64,000 nucleotides of DNA from Cyanobacteria bacterium UBA791 (GCA_002297005.1 DBIX01000068.1:29015-93014); one strand, 5' to 3'. Positions 7,208 through 15,283 are shown, counted from the stretch's first letter. The notes: generated from the sequence alone by a model not told the origin. A program made the numbers and translations.

Positions 7208-8551
7208 TTTTTTTATGTTTAAGTTATTGAAAACGACTGTCATTTTTTTGTTATTTAAATCTTTTTTTAAATTTTCTAAAGATGTGTAATGATATGTTGT
7301 TATATAATTTTTTGTTTTATCTTTTGTTGTTTTTATAATTAATACTACGTATCGATTTCCACTTTTGTAGTATATCAATGGACCAGTTGCCGATTTTAAA
7401 ATTAAGACATTTGCTGTAGAAATGACATTTGGAATTGCTTTGAAATCTTCTATAGATAAATCACTATGTTTAATGTGTTCTTTTACCAAGGTTTCAACTG
7501 ATAATTTAACAGTTTTTGAAGAAGATTTTAAAAGTTTTTGCTGTTCTTCAGTTAATACAGCGATGTTAAATGCTAAATTTTTTAATGGTTTTGAATATTT
7601 TTTATTTAACAGTTCTTTTATTGCGTATTCTTCAACAGTTCCTCGACCAATAAAATCTTTTTGATTTTTGGTTAAATTTTCAATAGCTTTTGCTTCTATT
7701 TTTTTAGCCAAATTTTGGCATTTATTATAATAATTATCAAAAGCTTTTGAGTTTGTTAATGTTTCTGCAACCTGTGAAGCTACCTTATTGTCGTATTTTT
7801 CTAAATCAGGAATATAATCAAACATTCCTAAATTAGTATTCCACCCTGCATCTGGTACAAGTCTAAAATCTCTGCCATTAACATTAAAATCATAGCCTGT
7901 TAATGTTTTTTCTTCTTTACCAACTATTGTTGAAACTTCAACTAATTTACCCTTTGAACTTTCAACGGTTAAACCTTGTTTTTTAACCTCTTCAGGTGTT
8001 AAAGAATTAACAAAACATCTACAATTCCAACCATTTGGTGGGTACATTGCTTGCCAAATAGGGTCGTCATATTTAAACACTTTACCGTGCATGGCTTTAT
8101 GTTCTGGACGTGTTTTGTTATCTAAAATGCACATATATTGAAAGTATGGAGCAAAATCAACATCTTCCATTTGTTCCTTGTAACGTCCAACAGCATAGGC
8201 ACTATTAATATTACAAGAAAAGATTTTTTTAATTCTGCGTGGTGTACCAAGCTCAACCTTTTTTGTTTTACCAGTTTTTGGGTCTGTAACTTCTTTTGTT
8301 CCTGTCCAACCGTTTTTAACAAATAGGTCATTAGCTACTTTTTTAAATTTCTGACTGCTCCAACCCTCTTTGATAGCTTTATCAAGAAGAGTTTGAGTGT
8401 CTTTTAATAAATCAACGTTTGTCATTTTTGCAACAGTAAAAGCTTTGGCGTGTGCATCTTCGTAAACTTCATGCCAATCAAATGAGATTTTACAGCCTTT
8501 ATTTTCAAAATATTTGACAGACACTTTTGGAAAAGGTTTTTCTGAAGCCAA
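7202..8551 (-). CDS. MuF-type phage head morphogenesis protein with C-terminal toxin-like nuclease domain
   Basis: Residues 20-240 form a Mu gp30/SPP1 gp7-like minor head protein: DWHEVYEDAHAKAFTVAK, the MCILDNKTRPEHKAMHGK block and PPNGWNCRC (residues 171-179). Residues about 345-430 (ETLVKEHIKHSDLSIEDF to TYHYTSLENLKK) resemble the phage Barnase-EndoU-ColicinE5/D-RelE-like (PBECR) nucleases that are often fused to MuF proteins as polymorphic toxins. The first ten residues are the antisense of a DUF1016 gene on the other strand, so the genuine N-terminus is lost at a recombination junction near 8510-8540. Virion assembly is unlikely in this remnant; toxicity is possible but inferred. Confidence 0.75.
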   Translation of the reverse strand: MASEKPFPKVSVKYFENKGCKISFDWHEVYEDAHAKAFTVAKMTNVDLLKDTQTLLDKAIKEGWSSQKFKKVANDLFVKNGWTGTKEVTDPKTGKTKKVELGTPRRIKKIFSCNINSAYAVGRYKEQMEDVDFAPYFQYMCILDNKTRPEHKAMHGKVFKYDDPIWQAMYPPNGWNCRCFVNSLTPEEVKKQGLTVESSKGKLVEVSTIVGKEEKTLTGYDFNVNGRDFRLVPDAGWNTNLGMFDYIPDLEKYDNKVASQVAETLTNSKAFDNYYNKCQNLAKKIEAKAIENLTKNQKDFIGRGTVEEYAIKELLNKKYSKPLKNLAFNIAVLTEEQQKLLKSSSKTVKLSVETLVKEHIKHSDLSIEDFKAIPNVISTANVLILKSATGPLIYYKSGNRYVVLIIKTTKDKTKNYITTYHYTSLENLKKDLNNKKMTVVFNNLNIKKE

Positions 8552-9317
8552 TTTAAAGAATATGCGTCAATTTTATGTTACTTACCCTGAATTCGACAGA
8601 CAGTGTCTAGCGAATTTATCGTGGTCAAATATTACAAGGATTTTAAGGATAGACAATCCAAAAGAAAGAAATTATTACTTAACAGAAGCCTCTGCTCAAA
8701 ATTGGTCATATCGCCAACTTGAACGAAACATTAAAAGTGGCTATTATCAAAGACTTTTATCTACTCAAGAAAATAATGATAATACGTGTTTGCCAGCTGT
8801 TATTAATCCAAAAGATTTTGTAAAAGATCCATATGTGTTAGAATTTTTAGATTTACCAGAAAATATTGAAGGTAAAGAAAGTACGTTAGAAACGGCTTTA
8901 ATCACGAATCTACAAAAATTCTTGCTTGAATTAGGAAAAGGTTTTTCATTTGTTGCAATACAATTTAGAATAAGCACAGAAAATGAACATTTTTATGCAG
9001 ATTTAGTATTTTACAACTATATTTTAAAGTGCTTTGTCGTAATTGATTTAAAGACAACTAAATTGTCTCATGCTGATATTGGACAAATGGATATGTATGT
9101 CAGAATGTTTGATAAATTAAAGCGTGGAATAGATGATAACCCAACTATCGGTATCATAATGTGTACCGATAAATCTGAAACTATGGTCAAATACTCAATT
9201 CTTCAAGAAAGCCAACAAATTTTTGCAAGTAAATACAAAACTGTTTTACCAACAGAAGAAGAACTTGCAGAATTAATAAGCTCAGAAACAAGATATTTAG
9301 AATCACAAAACGATTAG
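8514..9317 (+). pseudogene. DUF1016 (YhcG-like) PD-(D/E)XK nuclease, 5'-truncated
   Basis: The frame opens with TFGKGFSEANLKNMRQFY and LSWSNITRILRIDNPKERNYY, the second half of the DUF1016 N-terminal domain. It continues through the C-terminal PD-(D/E)XK nuclease domain (DLVFYNYILKCFVVIDLKT, GQMDMYVRMFD, GIIMCTDKSE). Full-length members are about 330-370 residues and start with a further 60-80 residues that are missing here. The upstream sequence is instead the MuF gene on the opposite strand, and no good ribosome site precedes the frame. DUF1016 proteins occur beside restriction-modification loci and mobile elements. It is probably an inactive fragment, though the nuclease domain itself is complete. 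Confidence 0.75.
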
Positions 9318-9324
9318 TTAAGTT

Positions 9325-9876
9325 TTAATTAAAAACTATTCTATTAATATCTAATTTATTTTTATCTGTTATACGTTTTACTTGAAATACGCATTTTTTA
9401 GAAATAATTCCTTTGTTTTGATAATATTTTAAAAGTTGATTGAGTAGAGCGAGAGTATTTTTTATCCTTTTTGCACATAAGTTTCTATTTTTACATTCAA
9501 CATAAAAACTTTTAATATCCTCAATCGAAATATCGTTTAATTTTCTATCCCCAAATGCAGGTAAAATATGCATTTTAAATATTGAATTATAATTTTTTAC
9601 TGTACCTTGTTTGCAATTCTTCTGAACATAATTTTTCATAAAACTATTAATCGCCGTCTTTGTCAAAATAGATTTTTTGATTTTTTTAGGAATCGTAAAA
9701 ATTTCATAATCTAATAAAACATCTTTTTCTTTATATTTATACAAACCTTGTTCAAAGCATATTTTATTACTGTTCAAAAGGTGTTCAAGCTCTGTTTCAC
9801 AATCACATTCAGCAATCATATTAATTTCATCAAGTGTAAATTCTTTTAAATGTTTTGCTAGTTTTTCAATATTCAT
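9325..9876 (-). CDS. Tyrosine-recombinase core-binding-domain protein without catalytic domain, coupled to MuB-like gene
   Basis: Residues about 83-170 match the SAM-like N-terminal (core-binding) domain of phage integrases: AINSFMKNYV, TVKNYNSIFKMHILPAFGDRKL, ISIEDIKSFYVECKNRNL, LALLNQLLKYYQNKGII. The protein stops exactly where the catalytic domain would begin; no R...HxxR...Y residues follow. Residues 1-75 are a separate small domain rich in acidic residues. Its ATG overlaps the stop of the AAA+ ATPase gene, so it is a third translationally coupled gene of the transposition operon. It could act as a DNA-binding targeting or accessory factor. It could also be an integrase gene cut down by deletion. 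Confidence 0.6.
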   Translation of the reverse strand: MNIEKLAKHLKEFTLDEINMIAECDCETELEHLLNSNKICFEQGLYKYKEKDVLLDYEIFTIPKKIKKSILTKTAINSFMKNYVQKNCKQGTVKNYNSIFKMHILPAFGDRKLNDISIEDIKSFYVECKNRNLCAKRIKNTLALLNQLLKYYQNKGIISKKCVFQVKRITDKNKLDINRIVFN

Positions 9877-10553
9877 AAAATCTCCTTAATTACATCAACA
9901 TTTATTTCTTGTAAATTATTATCTTTAGCAACAATTTCAAGTTGATTAATTAATTGCACTATTTGTCGAAACCTGTTGTACTTCTTCTGTATAAATTCAA
10001 TAGCATCAATATTTACAGTAACTTCTGAAAGTTGTTCGAATATTTGTTTTAAGTCATTAACGCTAAAAGTTTCAAACTTTACTATTTCTGAAAATCTATC
10101 AAAAAGATGTTTGTATCGTTCTAGTTTTTTATGTGCCAATCCCATACCAACAAAAATTATCGGACAATCCGTTTCGTCATGAATATCTCTCAAAATTTCT
10201 ATCGTTTTCAAGTTATTCATCAAATAATCTATTTCATCAACAATAATAAGTTGAGGTTTTTGTTTTAACTTTTGTACTATTAAATTAAAATTGTCTGACG
10301 TTAAATATCTTGGAATTTCGTCCATTTCTTTTGCGATTTCTTCTAATAACCATCGCCCTGTCATAAGATTTGTCGCCCTTAAATATATCGCATCATATTT
10401 ACAAGCCAACCATAATGCCGTTTGAGATTTTCCAAGTCCAGGCTCACCGTACAAAAGTCCCATTTTAGGAATATTCTTTGGTTTCTTTAAAAGATTTTCA
10501 ACAAGTCCAATAAAGTTTTTGACATTAGTTGTTTTAACAAAAATTTTATTCAT
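9873..10553 (-). CDS. AAA+ ATPase, MuB/TnsC-like transposition protein
   Basis: The Walker A motif is GEPGLGKS (residues 36-43) and Walker B is LIIVDE (102-107). A sensor segment (IIFVGMG) and an arginine-bearing FDRFSEIVKFETF complete an AAA+ core of the type used by Mu B, TnsC and related transposition regulators. In those systems the ATPase binds target DNA and activates the transposase. I chose the internal ATG (MNKIFVKTT): it overlaps the end of the transposase gene by 8 bases, which is the usual coupling of A and B genes. Upstream of it the frame only repeats the transposase region. It is likely expressed with both neighbours. Confidence 0.82.
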   Translation of the reverse strand: MNKIFVKTTNVKNFIGLVENLLKKPKNIPKMGLLYGEPGLGKSQTALWLACKYDAIYLRATNLMTGRWLLEEIAKEMDEIPRYLTSDNFNLIVQKLKQKPQLIIVDEIDYLMNNLKTIEILRDIHDETDCPIIFVGMGLAHKKLERYKHLFDRFSEIVKFETFSVNDLKQIFEQLSEVTVNIDAIEFIQKKYNRFRQIVQLINQLEIVAKDNNLQEINVDVIKEIL

Positions 10554-12270
10554 ATAAAAGTTTGTACTCCTTAGTTTGTTTAAAATTCTCAATCCATTTA
10601 TCATTTGGATCATTTTTTACTAAATACTCATATTTTTCTGAATTATTTTTAAATGATTTATAAACACCATTTAAACGACTTCTAAACGCAGTTTGAACAT
10701 CCTTTAGATTTTCTACATTTTCTTCTATCATTTTGGTTTCTAAATACTTAGTTTCATCGTTAGATAAATATTCTCTAACTGCATTTATGGTTTTCTTATG
10801 TAATTTTCTTTGTTTTACAACTTTTTGTTTGTAATCCTCCAAATCAGTAACAGTACCTAGTAATTTTGCCATTGGATGTGTTTCTGTTACACGTTCTGCA
10901 GTACACAAGTATTCACCTTTTGTTGTATAAACCTTGATACTTGTTAAATCAAAAAGGTTATATTTAATTAGCACTTTACTTTTAAACCCATAAAGTCTCT
11001 CATCAAAATAATCACAGTTTAAAAATCTGATTCCGTTTCTCTGTATAGTTTTGACTTCAGTTGCAAGCATTAAATCATCAAGCTGATTTATATCTACATT
11101 TTGTTTTTTACGTTCTTCCAAAATTTCTGTTATTGTTTTATTTGGTGCATTAGAACAAGGTTGAGAATTTTTAAAATTCAACCACATATCTATCATTTTT
11201 ATTGTTTCATCTAAGGTTGGGATGTAGTTATTATGAATTTGCTTATGGAGTTTTTCATTTCGCATCATGTAGGCGGGTTTATTTTGAATATTACTTCCTA
11301 CATAACTTGGTAATAATTTTTCAAAACCTTCTTGAAATTCTTTAAAAAATCTTTCAATAACTTTTGCTCTTGCATTATACGGTCTTGCAAATACAGTTTC
11401 TATACCAAGTTTTGAATAAAGACCATTAAAACCAAGTTCAGTAAAACCTTTATCGTCTGTAAAATATTTTGCTCTAAATGCTCTACCATTATCTTGGTAA
11501 ACTATTTTAGGAATCATATCTAAATTGATTATTGAATTTCTTAAAGCACTTGCAATACATTGAGTATTTTCTTCTAACATAATTTCATAACCAACTAATG
11601 CTGTAGATTTCCAATCTAAAAATCCTACTAATGTTGCTCTTGTCGTTTTACCAGTAAATGGATTAATTACATTAAATGCCAATTTATGTCCATCTGCAAC
11701 TAATATATCTCCAACTTCTAATAAACTTGCATCACGTTTAATATATGGCTCAACTTTATCCGACAGAGCTTTTTCTCCATCTCGTGCTAAAACCCATTTG
11801 TCATAATTATTCTTTTTGAACCAATTAGCATATTTTCTAAAAGTAATATCTGCTGGAATATACGATTGACCTTGTTGTTGAAGTTTGTATTTTGTAAGTG
11901 CTATTGCTTTACCTATACAAAGCCTATTTGGATGTAAAAGTAGTCCCATAAATATTTTAATTTCTTCATTGGTTAAACAAGTCCTGTATTCATCTACTTT
12001 TGCATACCTATATTGTGGAATAAGTTTAGTGTAATCTTCTGTTCCATTGAGTGTATTCTTCCAACGGTGTAATGTACCTCTACTAATTTTACCTAATATC
12101 TCAAAAAGATGAGAATTAGATGTGTTGTGTAGATTTACAAAGTCATAATCTGCTTGGAATTTATTGTCTGATTTTCTGCGAAATTCTTTCCATTGATTAA
12201 GTAAATCTAATCTTGCTAATGCAATTTTCTTTGATTTTTCTGGAGTAAATATAACTGAATTTTCTGTCAT
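10546..12270 (-). CDS. Mu-type DDE transposase (MuA-like)
   Basis: The 574-residue protein has an N-terminal helical DNA-binding part (SRGTLHRWKN near residue 65), an rve/DDE integrase core and a Mu-type C-terminal beta-barrel. The catalytic acids are D193 (ILVADGHKL), D260 (VYQDNGRAF) and E306 (AKVIERFF). The D-D spacing of 67 equals that of phage Mu A. The active site is intact and the frame uninterrupted. It is followed at once by the MuB-like ATPase, and a 93-residue gene precedes it by 4 bases. It would catalyse strand transfer of the element whose ends it recognises. It could drive a transposon rather than a viable phage, as most structural genes are gone. Confidence 0.88.
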   Translation of the reverse strand: MTENSVIFTPEKSKKIALARLDLLNQWKEFRRKSDNKFQADYDFVNLHNTSNSHLFEILGKISRGTLHRWKNTLNGTEDYTKLIPQYRYAKVDEYRTCLTNEEIKIFMGLLLHPNRLCIGKAIALTKYKLQQQGQSYIPADITFRKYANWFKKNNYDKWVLARDGEKALSDKVEPYIKRDASLLEVGDILVADGHKLAFNVINPFTGKTTRATLVGFLDWKSTALVGYEIMLEENTQCIASALRNSIINLDMIPKIVYQDNGRAFRAKYFTDDKGFTELGFNGLYSKLGIETVFARPYNARAKVIERFFKEFQEGFEKLLPSYVGSNIQNKPAYMMRNEKLHKQIHNNYIPTLDETIKMIDMWLNFKNSQPCSNAPNKTITEILEERKKQNVDINQLDDLMLATEVKTIQRNGIRFLNCDYFDERLYGFKSKVLIKYNLFDLTSIKVYTTKGEYLCTAERVTETHPMAKLLGTVTDLEDYKQKVVKQRKLHKKTINAVREYLSNDETKYLETKMIEENVENLKDVQTAFRSRLNGVYKSFKNNSEKYEYLVKNDPNDKWIENFKQTKEYKLLYE

Positions 12271-12274
12271 TAAT

Positions 12275-12556
12275 CTAACCCTTAATATTATCTAATTCAA
12301 TATTGTATCTTTTGCCTTGCTTATCTACACAAGTTGCAAAGCGGATTTCTGTACGGGTGAAACTCGGATAGCGAACAGATTGAGCGGACTTGCACGAAGT
12401 GCTAAAAGCGAAACTCTGTGAGCGTGGAAGAAATCCAAGACAATCTATTTCCCCATCGGCAAATGTGTTTTTCCAAATACAAATCAACAAACCTATTTCT
12501 TGGGTTTTAAGGTTTAAAATCTTTGTTCCATAAAGTTTGTAATCTTTTTCTATCAT
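12275..12556 (-). CDS. Small leading gene of the transposition operon, carrying an in-frame palindromic insertion
   Basis: The 93-residue product starts MIEKDYKLYGTKILNLKTQE and ends VDKQGKRYNIELDN, which read as one small beta-rich domain. Between them lie about 33 residues (LGFLPRSQSFAF... to RTEIRF) with different, Ser/Arg-rich composition. They are encoded by DNA flanked by the inverted pair GGATTTCT/AGAAATCC (12343-12350 and 12429-12436). This looks like an in-frame palindromic-element insertion. A ribosome site AAAGGAA precedes the ATG. The gene sits at the front of the MuA/MuB operon, where Mu-like phages carry small regulators. Function unknown. Confidence 0.55.
   Translation of the reverse strand: MIEKDYKLYGTKILNLKTQEIGLLICIWKNTFADGEIDCLGFLPRSQSFAFSTSCKSAQSVRYPSFTRTEIRFATCVDKQGKRYNIELDNIKG
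12343..12436. repeat. In-frame palindromic insertion inside the 93-residue gene
   Basis: The segment is more GC-rich than its surroundings and is bounded by the inverted octamers GGATTTCT and AGAAATCC. It contains the small hairpin GCACTTCGTGC. Both host-gene flanks stay in frame across it. It resembles the style of the modular palindromic repeats elsewhere in the window but is not an exact copy of any of them. Confidence 0.5.
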
Positions 12557-12574
12557 TGCAAGTTCCTTTCTTTT

Positions 12575-12760
12575 GCAATGACATTCATCACTCTCAATCT
12601 AAATAAAGTCAACCCTTTTCCGCCTGTGCAATCAAAGATTGCTACGGCGGTGATATTATGTTTCGCAACTTCTCCGCCGACTCAACGTCGCCGTGCGTAT
12701 TGCTCCACACCGGCTAACGCATATCAATCTCAGAGATAATTCGACACATCTCAAAATACA
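12575..12760. promoter_or_regulatory. Upstream control block of the MuA operon, homologous to the block at 16600-16690
   Basis: This 465-base gap (12557-13021) holds a control region for the minus-strand operon. From the gene outward it shows CAATGACATT, then AAGTCAA (TTGACTT on the minus strand, a candidate -35), and then a block CAATCTCAGAGATAATTC...CATCTCAAA. The same three elements occur in the same order before the minus-strand gene at 16567. Here an extra module of about 100 bases separates the -35-like element from the outer block. The outer block contains the palindrome ATCTC-A-GAGAT. Its position upstream of -35 suggests an activator site. No gene is seen from 12760 to 13021. Confidence 0.55.
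12616..12722. repeat. Palindromic module S3, copy in the MuA control region
   Basis: The first 28 bases (12616-12643, including the GCAATCAAAGATTGC hairpin) are identical to 58206-58233, and the module ends in the shared motif CACCGGCTAACGCAT. The homologous block at 16600-16690 lacks it, so the insertion limits can be read directly. The interior differs from the other S3 copy. Confidence 0.7.
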
Positions 12761-13021
12761 AGAAATTTCAAATTGGGCTTTTTGTACTCATTTTGTCCAA
12801 TAGCTAAAAAATAAACGTGTTTAACAATAGAGGCAAAATTAATTAAAAATTTAGAAAATTGTAAACAGACACATGGTTTGATTCTTTGATACAGATGGTT
12901 TGATTATTTTCGGCAAGAAATTTGAAAAAGTGCTAGTATTAATAAAATTAGCAAAGAAAGTTATTTTACTACCGTAAGTAATTTATCCTTGTTTATGCTA
13001 AGATACTGACGGAGAAAATTT

Positions 13022-13483
13022 ATGACAGAATCAACAGTTATTGCACAAGCACCTGATACAACACCCAAATATATAATCAAGCAAGTTTCGGATAAACTCG
13101 GCATATCATCTTATACAATCCGATATTATGAAAACATAGGACTTATTCCTTTTGTTGAAAGAAAAGGGGCAAATGTAAGGATGTTTTCTGATTACACTAT
13201 TGAATGGCTAAAGCTTGTTATTTGTTTGAGAAAAACAGGTATGCCTATTGAAGAAGTTAAATTATATAACGATTTATGCTTAAAAGGCGATTCTACAATA
13301 AATGAGAGACTTGGTTTAATAAAAACTCAGGAAGAACGCATCGACCAACAAATTGAAGAACTGAAAAAAGTAAAGGAACTTCTAAAGCGTAAAAAGGGAC
13401 ATTATAACACTGTTGTGAAAAACAATGTTCCTGACCCTTGGAATCCTTTAAATATTTATAAAAAAGAACCTGCCGAAAATTAA
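13022..13483 (+). CDS. MerR-family transcriptional regulator
   Basis: The N-terminal winged helix (IIKQVSDKLGISSYTIRYYENIGLIPFVER, residues 17-47) is a textbook MerR DNA-binding domain, followed by the dimerisation helix ERIDQQIEELKKVKELLKRKKGHY. There is no cysteine-rich metal loop at the C-terminus, so it is more like AdhR/YfmP-type regulators answering to organic or aldehyde stress than to metals. Two divergent promoters with 19-base spacers, typical MerR targets, lie just beyond the next gene. It therefore most likely controls the hydrolase on one side and the acetyltransferase-dehydrogenase pair on the other. A terminator follows. Confidence 0.9.
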   Translation: MTESTVIAQAPDTTPKYIIKQVSDKLGISSYTIRYYENIGLIPFVERKGANVRMFSDYTIEWLKLVICLRKTGMPIEEVKLYNDLCLKGDSTINERLGLIKTQEERIDQQIEELKKVKELLKRKKGHYNTVVKNNVPDPWNPLNIYKKEPAEN

Positions 13484-13498
13484 GGCAGGTTTTATTTG
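13467..13498. terminator. Bidirectional terminator between the MerR gene and the hydrolase gene
   Basis: The arms AACCTGCC and GGCAGGTT enclose a 9-base loop and are followed by TTTATTTG. The hairpin lies in the last codons of the MerR gene and directly faces the stop of the convergent hydrolase gene. Confidence 0.75.
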
Positions 13499-13499
13499 T

Positions 13500-14429
13500 T
13501 TATTGAAACGCTTTTTTAAAAAATTCATCCATTTTATCAAGTGCCATATTAATGTATTTTTGATTGTCATAAAAATCAAAATGACCAGCACTTTCAACTA
13601 TATATAATTCTTTAGGTCCGGTTGATAATTCATAGGCTTTTTTGCTCTGCCACAATGAACCAGCTTTGCTTCCTGCAATTATAAGAAATGGTCTGTCTAA
13701 ATAATCAGGTATAAATTCATAGGCATCAAATGTCATACGATTAGCAAGCCCTGTTAATCTGAATTTATTAGGTGAATTCTGGTGTTTTGCCCTCTTTTCA
13801 TTCCTGTAATAATCATTTGCTTCAATCATATCAGGATTGGTATTTTCATTTATTTCATCAATTTCAGGAACATAATGCATATATTTAATGTCTCCTCCGT
13901 TTGCCTCTATTGTTCGTTGTTTGGCTATTTCATCAAGCCTTTTTATCTGTTCTTCCACGCTTCTTTTGCCATCCCATCCAAGACGGCTGGTATCTCCGGG
14001 GTTAGTACAACATATTGCACAAACTGTTTTTATTCTCCTGTCAGTTAAGGCTGCAAAAATTGCATAACCTGAACCTGCACATGAACCTATTGCCCCGATT
14101 CTATTTCTATCCACAAAAGGCAGTGTTGTAAAATAATCAACACCGCATCTTATATCTTCGCTTCTTTCATAAGGATTATCCAAAAGTCTTGGTTCTCCCT
14201 CACTTTCGCCTTGATGCGTAGCATCAAATGTCATAGCAATATATCCTTTTTGAGCTAAACCTTGAGCATACAGGGCAGATGTTTGTTCTTTAACACCGCC
14301 GCCCGGATGGCAGATAACGAATGCAGGATATTTTTTATTTTCATCAAAATTCTGCGGTTTAAATAATTCAGCCGCAACTTTGTAGATACCGTTTTTAAAA
14401 AATACTTTTTCTTTTGTAAATTTGTTCAT
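13500..14429 (-). CDS. Alpha/beta hydrolase, dienelactone-hydrolase-like
   Basis: This is a 309-residue alpha/beta-hydrolase with oxyanion-side motif VICHPGGGVKEQ, a FDATHQGESEG segment and the nucleophile elbow GSCAGSG. There the nucleophile is cysteine rather than serine, as in dienelactone hydrolases. An acid (IIAGSKAGSLW region) and a final histidine (ESAGHFDFYD) complete a plausible triad. A middle insertion of about 80 residues forms a lid. The family cleaves esters or lactones in the cytoplasm. The gene reads out from one of two divergent MerR-type promoters, so it is probably induced together with the short-chain dehydrogenase. Natural substrate unknown. Confidence 0.82.
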   Translation of the reverse strand: MNKFTKEKVFFKNGIYKVAAELFKPQNFDENKKYPAFVICHPGGGVKEQTSALYAQGLAQKGYIAMTFDATHQGESEGEPRLLDNPYERSEDIRCGVDYFTTLPFVDRNRIGAIGSCAGSGYAIFAALTDRRIKTVCAICCTNPGDTSRLGWDGKRSVEEQIKRLDEIAKQRTIEANGGDIKYMHYVPEIDEINENTNPDMIEANDYYRNEKRAKHQNSPNKFRLTGLANRMTFDAYEFIPDYLDRPFLIIAGSKAGSLWQSKKAYELSTGPKELYIVESAGHFDFYDNQKYINMALDKMDEFFKKAFQ

Positions 14430-14449
14430 AAATATCTCCTTTTATTTTT

Positions 14450-14480
14450 AGTTTAAAAAATTAGAGTTACTATAAGTCAA
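14450..14480 (-). promoter_or_regulatory. MerR-type promoter (19-bp spacer) for the hydrolase gene
   Basis: On the minus strand TTGACT (14475-14480) and TAAACT (14450-14455) are separated by exactly 19 bases. The spacer carries ATAGTAACTCTAAT, which resembles the AdhR-class operator core. The overlong spacer is the hallmark of promoters activated by MerR proteins. Confidence 0.7.
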
Positions 14481-14511
14481 TAGTAAATGTAAAAAATATT
14501 AACAAACATAC

Positions 14512-14542
14512 TTGACTTACAGTTGCTCTAATGTTGTAACAT
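14512..14542 (+). promoter_or_regulatory. MerR-type promoter (19-bp spacer) for the acetyltransferase-dehydrogenase operon
   Basis: TTGACT (14512-14517) and TAACAT (14537-14542) are 19 bases apart. The -35 side and spacer agree with the divergent promoter in 18 of 21 positions. An inverted TTACA...TGTAA pair brackets the spacer. The transcript would start a few bases from the acetyltransferase ATG. Confidence 0.7.
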
Positions 14543-14548
14543 AACTTT

Positions 14549-15283
14549 ATGATCACAAAAAATGTAACAAATAAAATTTTTTTACAATACAGTAATGGCA
14601 AGAATGAGGAAATAAATCATTCAAAAGTTTTTATAACAGGTGAGAACAATATTATAAAAATTAAATGCTTTGATAAAAACACAGGGCTTGAAATTTTAGA
14701 ACATATAAAAATTGATATTACCGGTTTTAATAACATTATTGAATTAGATAATATTCACCTTATGAAACATAACCGACTTGCAGATTACGGTTTTTCAATT
14801 CCTGCTCTGCAAATTTTTATAGGTGGTGCTGCAAATCACCTTGTTGACCCTAATGAAATCAGATATTGTAACAATAGCATTGTAAAAATTGGCGACAATT
14901 CTACTTTTGCAGGAGTTACAATGTATCTTCAAGATAGCAATTCTTCTGTAAATATTGGTAAAAACTGTATGTTTTCTTATGGAATTGATGTTTGGTGTAG
15001 CGATATCCATACAATTATTAATTTTGATGGAAAACCTTTAAATCGTGGTAAATTTATTGAAATTGGCAACCATGTTTGGGTTGGAAAAGATGTTAAAATC
15101 GGTAAAAACACTAAAATTTCATCTAATTCAGTTATAGGTTGGGCAAGCGTTGTAACTAAAGAATTTAATGAAACAAATGTTGTAATTGCGGGCAATCCTG
15201 CAAAAATTGTAAAAAGAAATATAAACTGGAATGCAAGGGATATAGAAAATTACAAAAAACATTTCAACAAAGGAGATATATAA
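14549..15283 (+). CDS. Hexapeptide-repeat acyltransferase
   Basis: After about 110 residues of beta-rich N-terminal sequence the protein has left-handed beta-helix repeats (VKIGDNSTFAGVTMYLQDSN, VNIGKNCMFSYGIDVWCSD, IEIGNHVWVGKDVKIGKNTKI) and the closing VVIAGNPAKIVKRN. The H in the SDIHTI segment is placed like the catalytic histidine of these acetyltransferases. It probably acylates a sugar or small alcohol using acyl-CoA. It is the first gene after the MerR-type promoter and overlaps the dehydrogenase gene by TAATG, so the two are made together. The longer N-terminus than usual resembles polysaccharide-modifying members. Confidence 0.82.
   Translation: MITKNVTNKIFLQYSNGKNEEINHSKVFITGENNIIKIKCFDKNTGLEILEHIKIDITGFNNIIELDNIHLMKHNRLADYGFSIPALQIFIGGAANHLVDPNEIRYCNNSIVKIGDNSTFAGVTMYLQDSNSSVNIGKNCMFSYGIDVWCSDIHTIINFDGKPLNRGKFIEIGNHVWVGKDVKIGKNTKISSNSVIGWASVVTKEFNETNVVIAGNPAKIVKRNINWNARDIENYKKHFNKGDI

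Noticed and set aside
6491..12556. Intact Mu-like prophage
   Set aside because: Terminase, portal, sheath and tail genes are missing, gpG and MuF have damaged ends, and a DUF1016 fragment interrupts the order.
14549..15283. Sugar O-acetyltransferase belonging to the polysaccharide cluster at 1-6334
   Set aside because: It has its own MerR-type promoter and lies 8 kb away within the phage island, coupled to an SDR gene.
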